DNA of 5,778 nucleotides, from assembly GCA_023133395.1 (NCBI GenBank), contig JAGLWO010000555.1, positions 1 to 5,778 of the forward strand, read 5' to 3'. This DNA is from Candidatus Cloacimonadota bacterium. Its GTDB lineage: Bacteria; Cloacimonadota; Cloacimonadia; Cloacimonadales; TCS61. Every line of letters starts with the position of its first letter. Within the stretch, counting starts at the first letter, position 1. The notes under the pieces are model-generated. The model saw only the letters and a program-made list of their open reading frames with translations, was not told the DNA's origin and did no database searches. The position numbers and the translations under genes are program-made. Below are positions 1 to 5,778 of this stretch, in pieces.

Positions 1-557
1 AAAAAAAGTAAAACTCCTTCTAAGAATGCTTCGTAAAGTTGAGATGGATGACGCGGTTGCCCATCGGAATTTGGAAAGATCATTCCCCAGGGTTTATTCG
101 TAATCCTACCGTAAAGTTCGGCATTTATAAAATTACCTAATCTTCCAAGAAAAAGCCCGATTGAAACTATAGGCATTACCGGATCTGCCAGTTGATAGAA
201 TTTCATGTTGTGCTTTTTAGCAAACAAGTATCCGAAAATTATTACAGCAATAGCACCACCATGAAGAGACATTCCACCTTGCCAGACAGTAAATATCTGA
301 AGCGGATTCTGTAGGTAAAATTGCAGGTTATAAAATATTACATAGCCAAGCCGTCCACCGATTATTACACCCAACATCAGCTTGAAAAGAAGGCTTTCAT
401 ATTCGTCCTTTTTTAATTTTATGTTTTTATAAGCATAGTTCTTTCTTATGAAAAGGTAAGCAATTATAAAACCGACTATGTAACAAAGCCCATACCAGCG
501 AACTTCGAACATTCCAATTTTGAAAATAGTAGGATTAAAGTTTGGGTGGTGAAGCAT
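1..557 (-). CDS. lgt: Prolipoprotein diacylglyceryl transferase, 3' end cut by window edge
   Basis: Inner-membrane enzyme that moves the diacylglyceryl group of phosphatidylglycerol onto the lipobox cysteine of prolipoproteins, the first step of lipoprotein maturation. I translated 185 residues from the ATG at 557, with no frameshift; the C-terminal part lies beyond the window. Visible family marks are RWYGLCY (residues 20-26), the HGG motif (His99), the Lgt signature GRLGNFINAELYG (138-150) and RHPSQLYE (169-176). By alignment from memory with E. coli Lgt, Tyr22, His99, Arg139, Asn142 and Glu147 match Tyr26, His103, Arg143, Asn146 and Glu151. Several hydrophobic stretches are consistent with membrane segments. 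An AAAAAGG ribosome binding site lies 5 nt before the ATG. It starts 25 bp after etfB with no terminator between, so it is probably the next gene of the same operon. The Arg and Tyr residues of the C-terminal half cannot be checked here. Confidence 0.96.
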   Translation of the reverse strand, partial: MLHHPNFNPTIFKIGMFEVRWYGLCYIVGFIIAYLFIRKNYAYKNIKLKKDEYESLLFKLMLGVIIGGRLGYVIFYNLQFYLQNPLQIFTVWQGGMSLHGGAIAVIIFGYLFAKKHNMKFYQLADPVMPIVSIGLFLGRLGNFINAELYGRITNKPWGMIFPNSDGQPRHPSQLYEAFLEGVLLF

Positions 558-582
558 TGTTACCTTTTTAAAGGGCGAAAAT

Positions 583-1365
583 TTATTTTCCTAATTCTTT
601 TAGCTTACTATATAATATTTCAACAAGCGCTTCTGATGAAAGCTCATATTTTTCTCCCTCTTTTTTTATTTCAGGGGAGAATATTTTTATAACCTGAGTT
701 GGAGAACCATTCAATCCAATGATATTTTCATCTAATCCCAGATCGTCTGCAGTCCATACTTTGAGTTCTGTTATTTTGGCATTTCTTTTTCCACGCAGGG
801 ATGGTAGTCTGGGCACGTTTATTTCTTTTACAACTGTTAATGCTGCTGGTATAGGCATATCAATTCGGTCATATCCATCTTCCATCAGTCTTTGAACTAC
901 AATACGATTGTTTTTGAGAGATTCAATTTTTTTTACAAAAGCAGTTTGTGGAATTCCAAGATGGGTAGCAACTCCAGGACCAACCTGAGCTGTATCTCCA
1001 TCAATAGCCTGCTGACCGAAAAGTATGAGGTCATATTCTCCAATTTTCTTTATTGCTTCAGCAAGAGTTAAGCTTGTAGCCCAGGTATCAGCACCTGCAA
1101 ATTTGCGGTCTGTTATTAGGATTATCTCATCAACACCAATAGAAACTGCTTCCCGTAGAGCTTTTTCCACCTGTGGAGGTCCCATACTTAAAGCAGTGAT
1201 TTTCCCACCATATTTTTCCTTGATTCTTATAGCTTCTTCAATAGCATAAAGATCAAAGGGATTGATTATGCTTTCTACTCCTTCACGTATTAATGTGTTT
1301 TTATCTGGATCAATTTTTATTTCTGTTGTATTTGGAACTTGTTTTATGCAGACGATTAAATTCAT
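583..1365 (-). CDS. etfB: Electron transfer flavoprotein beta subunit, bifurcating-type
   Basis: Small subunit of the cytosolic EtfAB heterodimer, which carries electrons between flavoprotein dehydrogenases and their partners. The 260-residue length is normal and the protein looks intact. Seen: N-terminal VCIKQVP (5-11), NPFD (35-38), SMGPP (60-64), GQQAIDGDTAQVGP (117-130), PSLRGK (188-193) and GLNGSPTQV (217-225). The GDTAQVGP, RGK and GSPTQV blocks match my recollection of EtfB from anaerobes such as Acidaminococcus, where the subunit binds the bifurcating FAD and NADH. They differ from canonical respiratory ETF beta, which has PRYASLPNIMKAKKK-like sequence instead of SLRGK. Bifurcation is therefore inferred, not shown. 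The ATG at 1365 has an AGG ribosome binding site that overlaps the stop of the upstream aminotransferase gene. The usual partner gene etfA is not next to it: upstream is the aminotransferase gene and downstream is lgt. Family call is firm; the redox partner is unknown. Confidence 0.95.
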   Translation of the reverse strand: MNLIVCIKQVPNTTEIKIDPDKNTLIREGVESIINPFDLYAIEEAIRIKEKYGGKITALSMGPPQVEKALREAVSIGVDEIILITDRKFAGADTWATSLTLAEAIKKIGEYDLILFGQQAIDGDTAQVGPGVATHLGIPQTAFVKKIESLKNNRIVVQRLMEDGYDRIDMPIPAALTVVKEINVPRLPSLRGKRNAKITELKVWTADDLGLDENIIGLNGSPTQVIKIFSPEIKKEGEKYELSSEALVEILYSKLKELGK

Positions 1366-1371
1366 TTTTTA

Positions 1372-1374
1372 CCT
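1372..1374 (-). promoter_or_regulatory. Ribosome binding site of etfB overlapping upstream stop
   Basis: The AGG core lies in TAGGT, where TAG (1375-1373) is the stop codon of the aminotransferase gene. Six bases (TAAAAA) separate AGG from the etfB ATG at 1365. The site is short but well placed, and it supports this start and translational coupling of the two genes. Confidence 0.6.
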
Positions 1375-2476
1375 ATATATAAAATTCTTTAATGGTTTTT
1401 ATTACGTAGTCTTGTTGTTCTCGTGTAATTTCAGAGAAAACCGGAATAGAGATAACTTTATTTGTTAACTCCTCAGCAACTGGGAAATCACCTTCTTTGT
1501 AATTAAGATAAGAAAAACACTCCTGTAAATGTAGAGGTCTTGGATAATATACAGCACATCCAATATCTCTGGAATGCAAATACTTTAAAAGTTCATCGCG
1601 TCTTTCAACAACAAGCGTGAATTGGTTGAATATAGTCTTCGCCTTCTTGTGAATTACTGGTAGTTTTATTTGAGGAATATCATTTATATTTTTGTAATAA
1701 TATTCTGCATTTCGCCTTCGTGCTTCGGACCAATTTTCCAGAGAGCGAAGTTTGACTAAAAGAACTGCTGCCTGGATCGTATCCAGCCGACTGTTTAAAC
1801 CTACCCATTTGTGGTAGTACTGTGGATTTTCACCATGAACCCGAAGTTGAAATAGTTTTGCTGATAATTCATCATTATCAGTTAGACACATTCCACCATC
1901 ACCCATTGCTCCCAGATTCTTACTTGGAAAAAAAGACAGTGTTCCGATATCTCCGAAAGTTCCAGCTACTTTTCCATCATATTCTGCCCCAATCCCCTGC
2001 GCATTATCTTCAATAACTTTCAGATTATACTTTTGAGCAATGTTTATAATTATGTCCATTTCAGCGGGTTGTCCGAAGAGATGAACAACAATAATAGCTT
2101 TTGTTCTGGGAGTAATTGCTTTTTCAATTTTATCAGGATCAATATTGAAGGTATCAGATTTCACATCTACAAAAGTTGGTCTTGCTCCTACCCTGTGGAT
2201 TGTTCCTGCAGTTGCAAAGAAAGTGAAGGGGATTGTAATAACTTCATCACCATCACCGATATCCAGAGCAATAAGTGCGAGAATTAAAGCATCGGTACCA
2301 GAAGCACAACCAATAGCATGCTTTATTTTACAGTACTGTTGAATTTTTTCTTCGAATTCCTTTACCTGTGGACCCAGTTTGTAAGCATGGGTAATGAAAA
2401 CCTTTTCCATTTCGTCTTTAATATCATTTAGAATCGGCTTATATTGGGTGTGAAGGTCTAAAAGTGGAACTTTCAA
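1373..2476 (-). CDS. DegT/DnrJ/EryC1/StrS family PLP-dependent sugar aminotransferase (WbpE-like)
   Basis: Cytosolic PLP enzyme that transfers an amino group, usually from glutamate, to a keto-sugar nucleotide, giving amino sugars for surface polysaccharide. It is 367 residues, the usual family length. Seen: VPLLDL start (3-8), GP(Q)VKEFEE (35-43), SGTDAL (59-64, phosphate-binding loop), PFTFFATA (83-90), EDNAQ with Asp157 (expected to pair with the pyridine nitrogen), SFFPSKNLGAMGDGG with the Schiff-base Lys186, and GLNSRLD (226-232), which reaches the partner's active site in related dimers. EDNAQ replaces the commoner EDAAQ; this should not harm catalysis. The overall pattern resembles the WbpE/QdtB branch that aminates 3-keto sugars, but the substrate cannot be fixed from sequence. 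The start is TTG at 2476, chosen because a clear AGGAG lies 6 nt upstream, the protein start VPLLDL fits the family, and an in-frame stop lies 9 nt upstream. It follows the SDR gene, its likely pathway partner. Confidence 0.93.
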   Translation of the reverse strand: MKVPLLDLHTQYKPILNDIKDEMEKVFITHAYKLGPQVKEFEEKIQQYCKIKHAIGCASGTDALILALIALDIGDGDEVITIPFTFFATAGTIHRVGARPTFVDVKSDTFNIDPDKIEKAITPRTKAIIVVHLFGQPAEMDIIINIAQKYNLKVIEDNAQGIGAEYDGKVAGTFGDIGTLSFFPSKNLGAMGDGGMCLTDNDELSAKLFQLRVHGENPQYYHKWVGLNSRLDTIQAAVLLVKLRSLENWSEARRRNAEYYYKNINDIPQIKLPVIHKKAKTIFNQFTLVVERRDELLKYLHSRDIGCAVYYPRPLHLQECFSYLNYKEGDFPVAEELTNKVISIPVFSEITREQQDYVIKTIKEFYI

Positions 2477-2482
2477 ACTTAG

Positions 2483-2487
2483 CTCCT
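2483..2487 (-). promoter_or_regulatory. Ribosome binding site deciding the TTG start of the aminotransferase
   Basis: AGGAG, six bases before the TTG at 2476. Its first two bases are the last two of the TAG stop (2488-2486) of the upstream SDR gene. No ATG or GTG lies between the site and the TTG, so TTG is the start the site serves. Confidence 0.75.
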
Positions 2488-3445
2488 ATTTTTCGAAGTA
2501 ATTTATAATTTTTTCCAATACCTGATCTAGATCGTATTTAGGTTTATATTCTATAAATTTTTTTATTTTTGAAAGGTCTGGTTTACGGCTTCTCATATCT
2601 TCGAAGCCTTCTTCATAGGCGTCTTCATATTTTATGTATTCAATTTTTGATCTACTATTAGTCATTTTTTTAATTTTTTGTGCCAATTCTTCGATTGTAA
2701 TGTCTTTATCAGTCCCAATATTAAATATGCCACCTTCTGCTTTTTTACAATTCATCAATTTGATCATCCCGTCAGTAACATCATCAACATCGCAGAAACA
2801 ACGGGATTGTTTACCGTCTCCATAAACAGTTATCGGATGGTTCAGTAAAGCATTCCGCACAAATTTTGGTATCACCATTCCATATTGACCTATCTGACGA
2901 GGACCCACAGTGTTAAAGCATCTTACTATTACTATGGGAAGTTTCTTCTCTCGATAATAAGCAAGCGCTAAGAATTCATCGATAGCTTTTGACGCGCTGT
3001 AACTCCACCTGGTGATATGAGTAGACCCAAGAAGTCTATCATCCTCTTCTTCAAAAGGCATTTTATTACTTTTACCATATATTTCGGATGTGGATGCTAA
3101 TAATACTTTTTTCTTGTATTTGTTAGCAAATTCAAGTACATTTTCTGTTCCAACAATATTTGTTCTTAAGGAAAGCAGGGGATTATCAATTATGTATTTA
3201 ACGCCAACAGCCGCTGCCATATGATAAACCTGGTTACATTCTTTAATCAACTTTTTTAGGATTTCTCTATTTAAGATAGAATCTAAAGTATATTTAAAAT
3301 TAGGATCCTTGATCAGATGGATAATGTTTGAGTATTTTCCTGTTGAAAGGTTGTCAATAACGGAAATCTCATTACCTTCTTCTAGAAGTTTTTCTACCAG
3401 ATGAGAGCCAATAAATCCAGCTCCACCAGTAATTAATATTTTCAT
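2486..3445 (-). CDS. NAD-dependent nucleotide-sugar epimerase/dehydratase (extended SDR), possibly UDP-glucuronate decarboxylase-like
   Basis: Extended short-chain dehydrogenase acting on a nucleotide sugar through a 4-keto intermediate, using tightly bound NAD. It is 319 residues and complete. Seen: N-terminal Rossmann motif TGGAGFIGSHL (6-16) with the acidic Asp31 in VIDNLSTG, typical of NAD preference; MAAAVG (76-81); STSEIYG (118-124); the catalytic YSASK with Tyr149 and Lys153; VRCFNTVGPR (174-183); VYGDGKQSR (207-215); FNIGT (241-245); and MRSRKPD (284-290). The Thr-Ser-Glu of STSEIYG plus the late Arg-Lys-Pro-Asp recall UDP-glucuronate decarboxylases (UDP-xylose synthase, ArnA C-terminal domain) more than GalE, which lacks that Glu. 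The remainder also fits the broad unassigned epimerase group, so the reaction is left open. The ATG at 3445 has an exceptionally strong ribosome binding site. It lies between the SLBB gene (9 bp) and the aminotransferase gene (9 bp), which points to surface-sugar synthesis. Confidence 0.93.
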   Translation of the reverse strand: MKILITGGAGFIGSHLVEKLLEEGNEISVIDNLSTGKYSNIIHLIKDPNFKYTLDSILNREILKKLIKECNQVYHMAAAVGVKYIIDNPLLSLRTNIVGTENVLEFANKYKKKVLLASTSEIYGKSNKMPFEEEDDRLLGSTHITRWSYSASKAIDEFLALAYYREKKLPIVIVRCFNTVGPRQIGQYGMVIPKFVRNALLNHPITVYGDGKQSRCFCDVDDVTDGMIKLMNCKKAEGGIFNIGTDKDITIEELAQKIKKMTNSRSKIEYIKYEDAYEEGFEDMRSRKPDLSKIKKFIEYKPKYDLDQVLEKIINYFEK

Positions 3446-3457
3446 ATCATCTCCTTA
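3446..3457 (-). promoter_or_regulatory. Extended Shine-Dalgarno of the SDR gene, containing the SLBB stop codon
   Basis: TAAGGAGATGAT matches 11 of the 12 bases of TAAGGAGGTGAT, the complement of the usual 16S rRNA 3' end. The first three bases are the TAA stop of the SLBB gene. The core AAGGAG ends 5 nt before the ATG at 3445. A second ATG at 3450 falls inside the site; it would read Met-Ile-stop and is too close to the core to be the real start. Confidence 0.75.
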
Positions 3458-4873
3458 CCGGGTGATAATGCTATCAATAAAAATGTAAAGAGCAGTTACT
3501 TGGGTAACTGTATAGAATAAGTCCTTTATAATTTTCCAGTAATCTATTTCGGGTTTTTCAGCAATAAAAATTATATCTCCTTCTTCAATTATTGTACTCT
3601 TTTTTGGTTTTATCCATTTACCCGAGCTGGCTCTGATAAGCCGGATCTTGCTTTTTTGTGCATTCCAGACCAGTCCACCAGCCTGCTCGAGATAATACTC
3701 ATAATTCTCTCCTGGAACAAAGGAAATAAGTCCAGGATTTTTTACCTGACCGGAAACAGATACCGTAGAGATATTTTCGGGTATATAGACAAAATCACCA
3801 CTTCTCAAAATGATGTCATACTTGCTATCTTTTGTTTTCCAGAGGTTCTCGATATCAACTGAAAATTTTCCTTTTATTTCTCGTAAGACGTTTTTGAAAT
3901 AGGCATATTCCAGATTGGTCATTTCATTTCTGGACATTTCTTTGAGTCGCAAAAATTCAGGATCGATTTCATCTTTTTCGCTTTTCCTTTGAAGGAAAGC
4001 GTATTCCAGTTCTGCTTTTTCAGTAGGTCCACCACTCTCTTCCAGTATTTTAAGTAATGTTGTTTTATTTTCTTCGATAGCATAGATTCCAGGGAGTTTA
4101 ACCTCACCAGCAATATTGGCATACTCCTTTATATGAAAGTTTGGTATTGAACGAATGTAGATTCTGTCGTCATTTTTAAGAAGCAGGTTTTCATAACCTT
4201 CAGGGTCTTCTACAATCTTTCTCAAATTAAATTTGAGTTTCTCAGTTTCATAATTGTCTTTAAATCTAACGATTTCACCTTCGTTCAAATATGCTTCTGG
4301 TTTCAAACCCAATGCAAGTTCAATTATGTCTGAAATTCTGTCGTTATCAGTTAATTCATAATTTCCAATATTGTTAACAGCTCCATAGATTGATACTTCA
4401 CTGACTTTTGAAGGAATAATAATAATATCTCCATCTAGGACATATGGATTATTTGACTCATCACCCAGTATAAAAAACCTTTGCAGGTCAACTTTTATCT
4501 TTTCGTTTCCTCTTCTTAGTATGACATTTCGTAAAGACTCGTTTTTAGATGCAAAAATCTTTTCTTCAAACTCAGGATCTACAATATATCCCTTGTACTT
4601 TTCTTCAGGTAGAATGATCTCTATTTCTTCTTTTTTTTCAGCCTTTTTAATCTCTATTTGTTTTTCAAAAAACTCGGTTTTGGAGAATTTGATAACATCT
4701 GAAACACGACTTGATGAAGGTACAAGAAATACACCAGGATTATCAACAGCTCCAACCACGGATATGCTATAGAAAGTTTCTTCTACGTTATATTTGCTGA
4801 ATTGAGCTGGGAGATTAACAACTAAAAATCCAATTATTATAAGTACAAAGTATTTCTTTTTTAATTTACTCAC
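3455..4873 (-). CDS. SLBB-domain protein, polysaccharide export type, four SLBB repeats
   Basis: Likely periplasmic or outer-membrane protein of capsule/exopolysaccharide export (Wza-related through its SLBB domains). It has 472 residues. Residues 1-23 form a signal peptide or anchor: Lys5-7, then a hydrophobic core, with possible cleavage at LPA|Q. Four SLBB units follow, each opening with a G-x-V-x-x-x-G turn (GAVDNPG 41-47, GAVNNIG 164-170, GEVKLPG 256-262, GQVKNPG 375-381) and closing with a (G/D)D-hydrophobic strand (DGDIIIIPS 147-155, NDDRIYIRS 234-242, SGDFVYIPE 358-366, EGDIIFIAE 431-439). Units 1 and 3 carry charged inserts. The C-terminus (about 452-470) is hydrophobic and aromatic, perhaps a membrane helix. 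I see no N-terminal Poly_export domain as in Wza, so it may be an accessory or divergent exporter. The GTG start at 4873 is set by GGAGG 4 nt upstream; an overlapping ATG at 4875 meets TGA at once. No lipobox Cys is present. Confidence 0.88.
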   Translation of the reverse strand: MSKLKKKYFVLIIIGFLVVNLPAQFSKYNVEETFYSISVVGAVDNPGVFLVPSSSRVSDVIKFSKTEFFEKQIEIKKAEKKEEIEIILPEEKYKGYIVDPEFEEKIFASKNESLRNVILRRGNEKIKVDLQRFFILGDESNNPYVLDGDIIIIPSKVSEVSIYGAVNNIGNYELTDNDRISDIIELALGLKPEAYLNEGEIVRFKDNYETEKLKFNLRKIVEDPEGYENLLLKNDDRIYIRSIPNFHIKEYANIAGEVKLPGIYAIEENKTTLLKILEESGGPTEKAELEYAFLQRKSEKDEIDPEFLRLKEMSRNEMTNLEYAYFKNVLREIKGKFSVDIENLWKTKDSKYDIILRSGDFVYIPENISTVSVSGQVKNPGLISFVPGENYEYYLEQAGGLVWNAQKSKIRLIRASSGKWIKPKKSTIIEEGDIIFIAEKPEIDYWKIIKDLFYTVTQVTALYIFIDSIITR

Positions 4874-4877
4874 ATTT

Positions 4878-4882
4878 CCTCC
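4878..4882 (-). promoter_or_regulatory. Ribosome binding site deciding the GTG start of the SLBB gene
   Basis: GGAGG, four bases before the GTG at 4873, a slightly short spacing. The ATG at 4875-4873 shares its G with that GTG but is followed directly by TGA, so it cannot start the protein. No other in-frame start codon lies before the signal peptide core. Confidence 0.7.
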
Positions 4883-4900
4883 ACTATTTAAAGGCTAGGA

Positions 4901-4929
4901 AAAATTCTTAATTCAGGCATTTTTGTCAA
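4901..4929 (-). promoter_or_regulatory. Candidate sigma-70-type promoter upstream of the SLBB gene
   Basis: In the 89 bp gap between mfd and the SLBB gene, TTGACA (4929-4924) is a perfect -35 consensus. At 17 bp spacing the -10 position holds AATTTT (4906-4901), only 3 of 6 matches to TATAAT, so the call is weak. The position is right for driving the SLBB-to-lgt genes separately from mfd. The rest of the gap shows no clear hairpin terminator. Confidence 0.3.
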
Positions 4930-4962
4930 ATCTTTTCATATTGAGATGTTAACAGTAAATTG

Positions 4963-5778
4963 CTAATTTTTAATGAGAAAATCTAATATTTCCAAACATT
5001 TTTCTATTTGTTCTAGTTTACTGGTGCAATTTACTTTGGAAATCTGGAAAATAATCCTGAGATTTCGAGTTGTATTAAAGCTAACTGAGTAATCAAAGTG
5101 GTTAATTAATCTTTCAATTTTACTTATTGTAGGAAGAGTCTTATTGCTGAATTCCAGTATTATATTTCCATTTTTTATTTCAGTTGATTGGACATTAGCT
5201 TTTTTTGCCGACATTCTTAACTTGTGATATATTAATGTATTTTTGGCTTTTTCAGGAATTTCACCAAAGCGATCAACCAGTTCATTTTCCAATGTAGTAA
5301 AATCACTTGCTTTTTTAAACCTCGATAGCTTACGATAAATTTCTAGACGTTCCCTTTCATTGGAAATATAATTATCTGGGAAATAATGATTTATATCGAT
5401 TTTCAAATGAAAAAATTGTTCCCTGGCTTCTTCTTCCCAGAGTATTTGAGGTTTTTCTTCCTGGAGATTTTTAATTGCCTGTTCAAGTAGTCTATTATAA
5501 TAATTAAAACCTATTGTGTTTATTATCCCGCTTTGTTTTGTTCCTAAGAGCGTACCTGCTCCCCGAAGTTCCATGTCCCGCATTGCAATCTGATAACCAC
5601 TTCCCAGAGATTCGTATTCAGTTAAAGTTTCCAATCTCTTTCGTGCTTCTTCATGTAATTTTGAGGGAATGATCAAGTAAGCATAAGCACGACGATTACT
5701 TCTGCCAACACGTCCGCGAATTTGATAAAGTTGAGCAAGTCCAAACATATCAGCCCGGTTTACGATGATTGTATTTGC
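4963..5778 (-). CDS. mfd: Transcription-repair coupling factor, C-terminal part (5' end beyond window)
   Basis: Mfd is a cytosolic ATP-driven DNA translocase that pushes stalled RNA polymerase off damaged DNA and recruits UvrA. Only the last 271 residues are visible; the reading frame is open to the right edge (visible numbering from there). The first residues, ANTIIVNRAD, lead into FGLAQLYQ and helicase motif VI, QIRGRVGR (19-26). Next come YQIAMRDMELRGAGTLLG and TKQSG, the translocation (TRG) motif region shared with RecG. The end, starting around ERLEIYRKLS and continuing through LVDRFGEIPEKAKN, is the TRCF C-terminal domain that binds UvrA and is absent from RecG, so Mfd is the firm call. 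The Met at 5748 is internal and not a start. The ATPase motifs I-III and the RNA polymerase-interacting domain lie outside. The gene ends with TAG 89 bp before the SLBB gene. Confidence 0.96.
   Translation of the reverse strand, partial: ANTIIVNRADMFGLAQLYQIRGRVGRSNRRAYAYLIIPSKLHEEARKRLETLTEYESLGSGYQIAMRDMELRGAGTLLGTKQSGIINTIGFNYYNRLLEQAIKNLQEEKPQILWEEEAREQFFHLKIDINHYFPDNYISNERERLEIYRKLSRFKKASDFTTLENELVDRFGEIPEKAKNTLIYHKLRMSAKKANVQSTEIKNGNIILEFSNKTLPTISKIERLINHFDYSVSFNTTRNLRIIFQISKVNCTSKLEQIEKCLEILDFLIKN

Noticed and set aside
563..574. Inverted repeat CCTTTTTAAAGG between etfB and lgt as a terminator
   Set aside because: The stem is only 5 bp with a 2-base loop and no GC-rich part, and its AAAGG is better explained as the lgt ribosome binding site.
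1025..1468. Plus-strand open frames at 1025-1249 and 1262-1468
   Set aside because: They lie opposite etfB (the second extends into the aminotransferase end), which has full family motifs in the minus frame. Their translations show no recognisable domain.
1822..2342. Plus-strand open frames at 1822-2016, 2033-2287 and 2145-2342
   Set aside because: All are antisense to the aminotransferase gene; low-complexity His- or Cys/Ser-rich translations are typical of shadow frames.
2634..2825. Plus-strand open frame of 63 codons
   Set aside because: Antisense to the SDR gene; no ribosome binding site or domain seen.
3656..3862. Plus-strand open frame of 68 codons
   Set aside because: Antisense to the SLBB gene; explained by the coding constraint on the other strand.
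3919..4122. Minus-strand open frame of 67 codons in a second frame of the SLBB gene
   Set aside because: It lies wholly within SLBB unit 3, whose main frame keeps the repeat motifs on both sides, so it is not a frameshifted piece.
4521..4772. Plus-strand open frame of 83 codons
   Set aside because: Antisense to the first SLBB unit and its charged insert; no support as a gene.
4963..5778. RecG helicase as the identity of the right-edge gene
   Set aside because: The motif VI and TRG region are shared, but the following TRCF C-terminal domain is found in Mfd and not in RecG.

Overview
The window holds six genes, all on the minus strand and tightly packed. They are read from right to left: the 3' end of mfd, an SLBB polysaccharide-export-like protein, an NAD-dependent nucleotide-sugar epimerase/decarboxylase, a DegT/StrS aminotransferase, an electron-transfer flavoprotein beta subunit (etfB), and the 5' part of lgt. 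Both ends are cut by the window edges: mfd runs off the right side and lgt off the left.

The DNA is AT-rich by eye. The organism is most likely a Gram-negative, low-GC, probably anaerobic or fermentative bacterium. An SLBB protein with a signal peptide suggests an outer membrane with polysaccharide export. The EtfB belongs to the type found in flavin-bifurcating ETFs of anaerobes. The strong Shine-Dalgarno sequences argue against a typical Bacteroidota genome, where such sites are rare. Phyla such as Cloacimonadota would fit, but that is a guess and nothing in the window settles the taxon.

Layout: 4963-5778 is mfd (last 271 residues). An 89 bp gap follows, the longest non-coding stretch, with one candidate promoter and no clear terminator. 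Next come the SLBB gene (GTG start, 3455-4873), the SDR gene (2486-3445), the aminotransferase (TTG start, 1373-2476), etfB (583-1365) and lgt (1-557). The three junctions from SLBB to etfB are only 7-9 bp long, and in each the ribosome binding site of the next gene overlaps the stop codon of the previous one. That arrangement implies one transcript with translational coupling. No stretch over 300 bp lacks a gene, and I saw no RNA gene, CRISPR array, mobile element or long DNA repeat.

The middle three genes make sense together: the SDR and the PLP aminotransferase would make an (amino)sugar nucleotide, and the SLBB protein would act in export of the polymer carrying it. Lgt is an envelope lipoprotein enzyme and mfd a repair factor. 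The odd member is etfB, which sits in this envelope cluster without etfA on either visible side. The region is otherwise fairly ordinary; I did not find convincing evidence of a new defence or mobile system.
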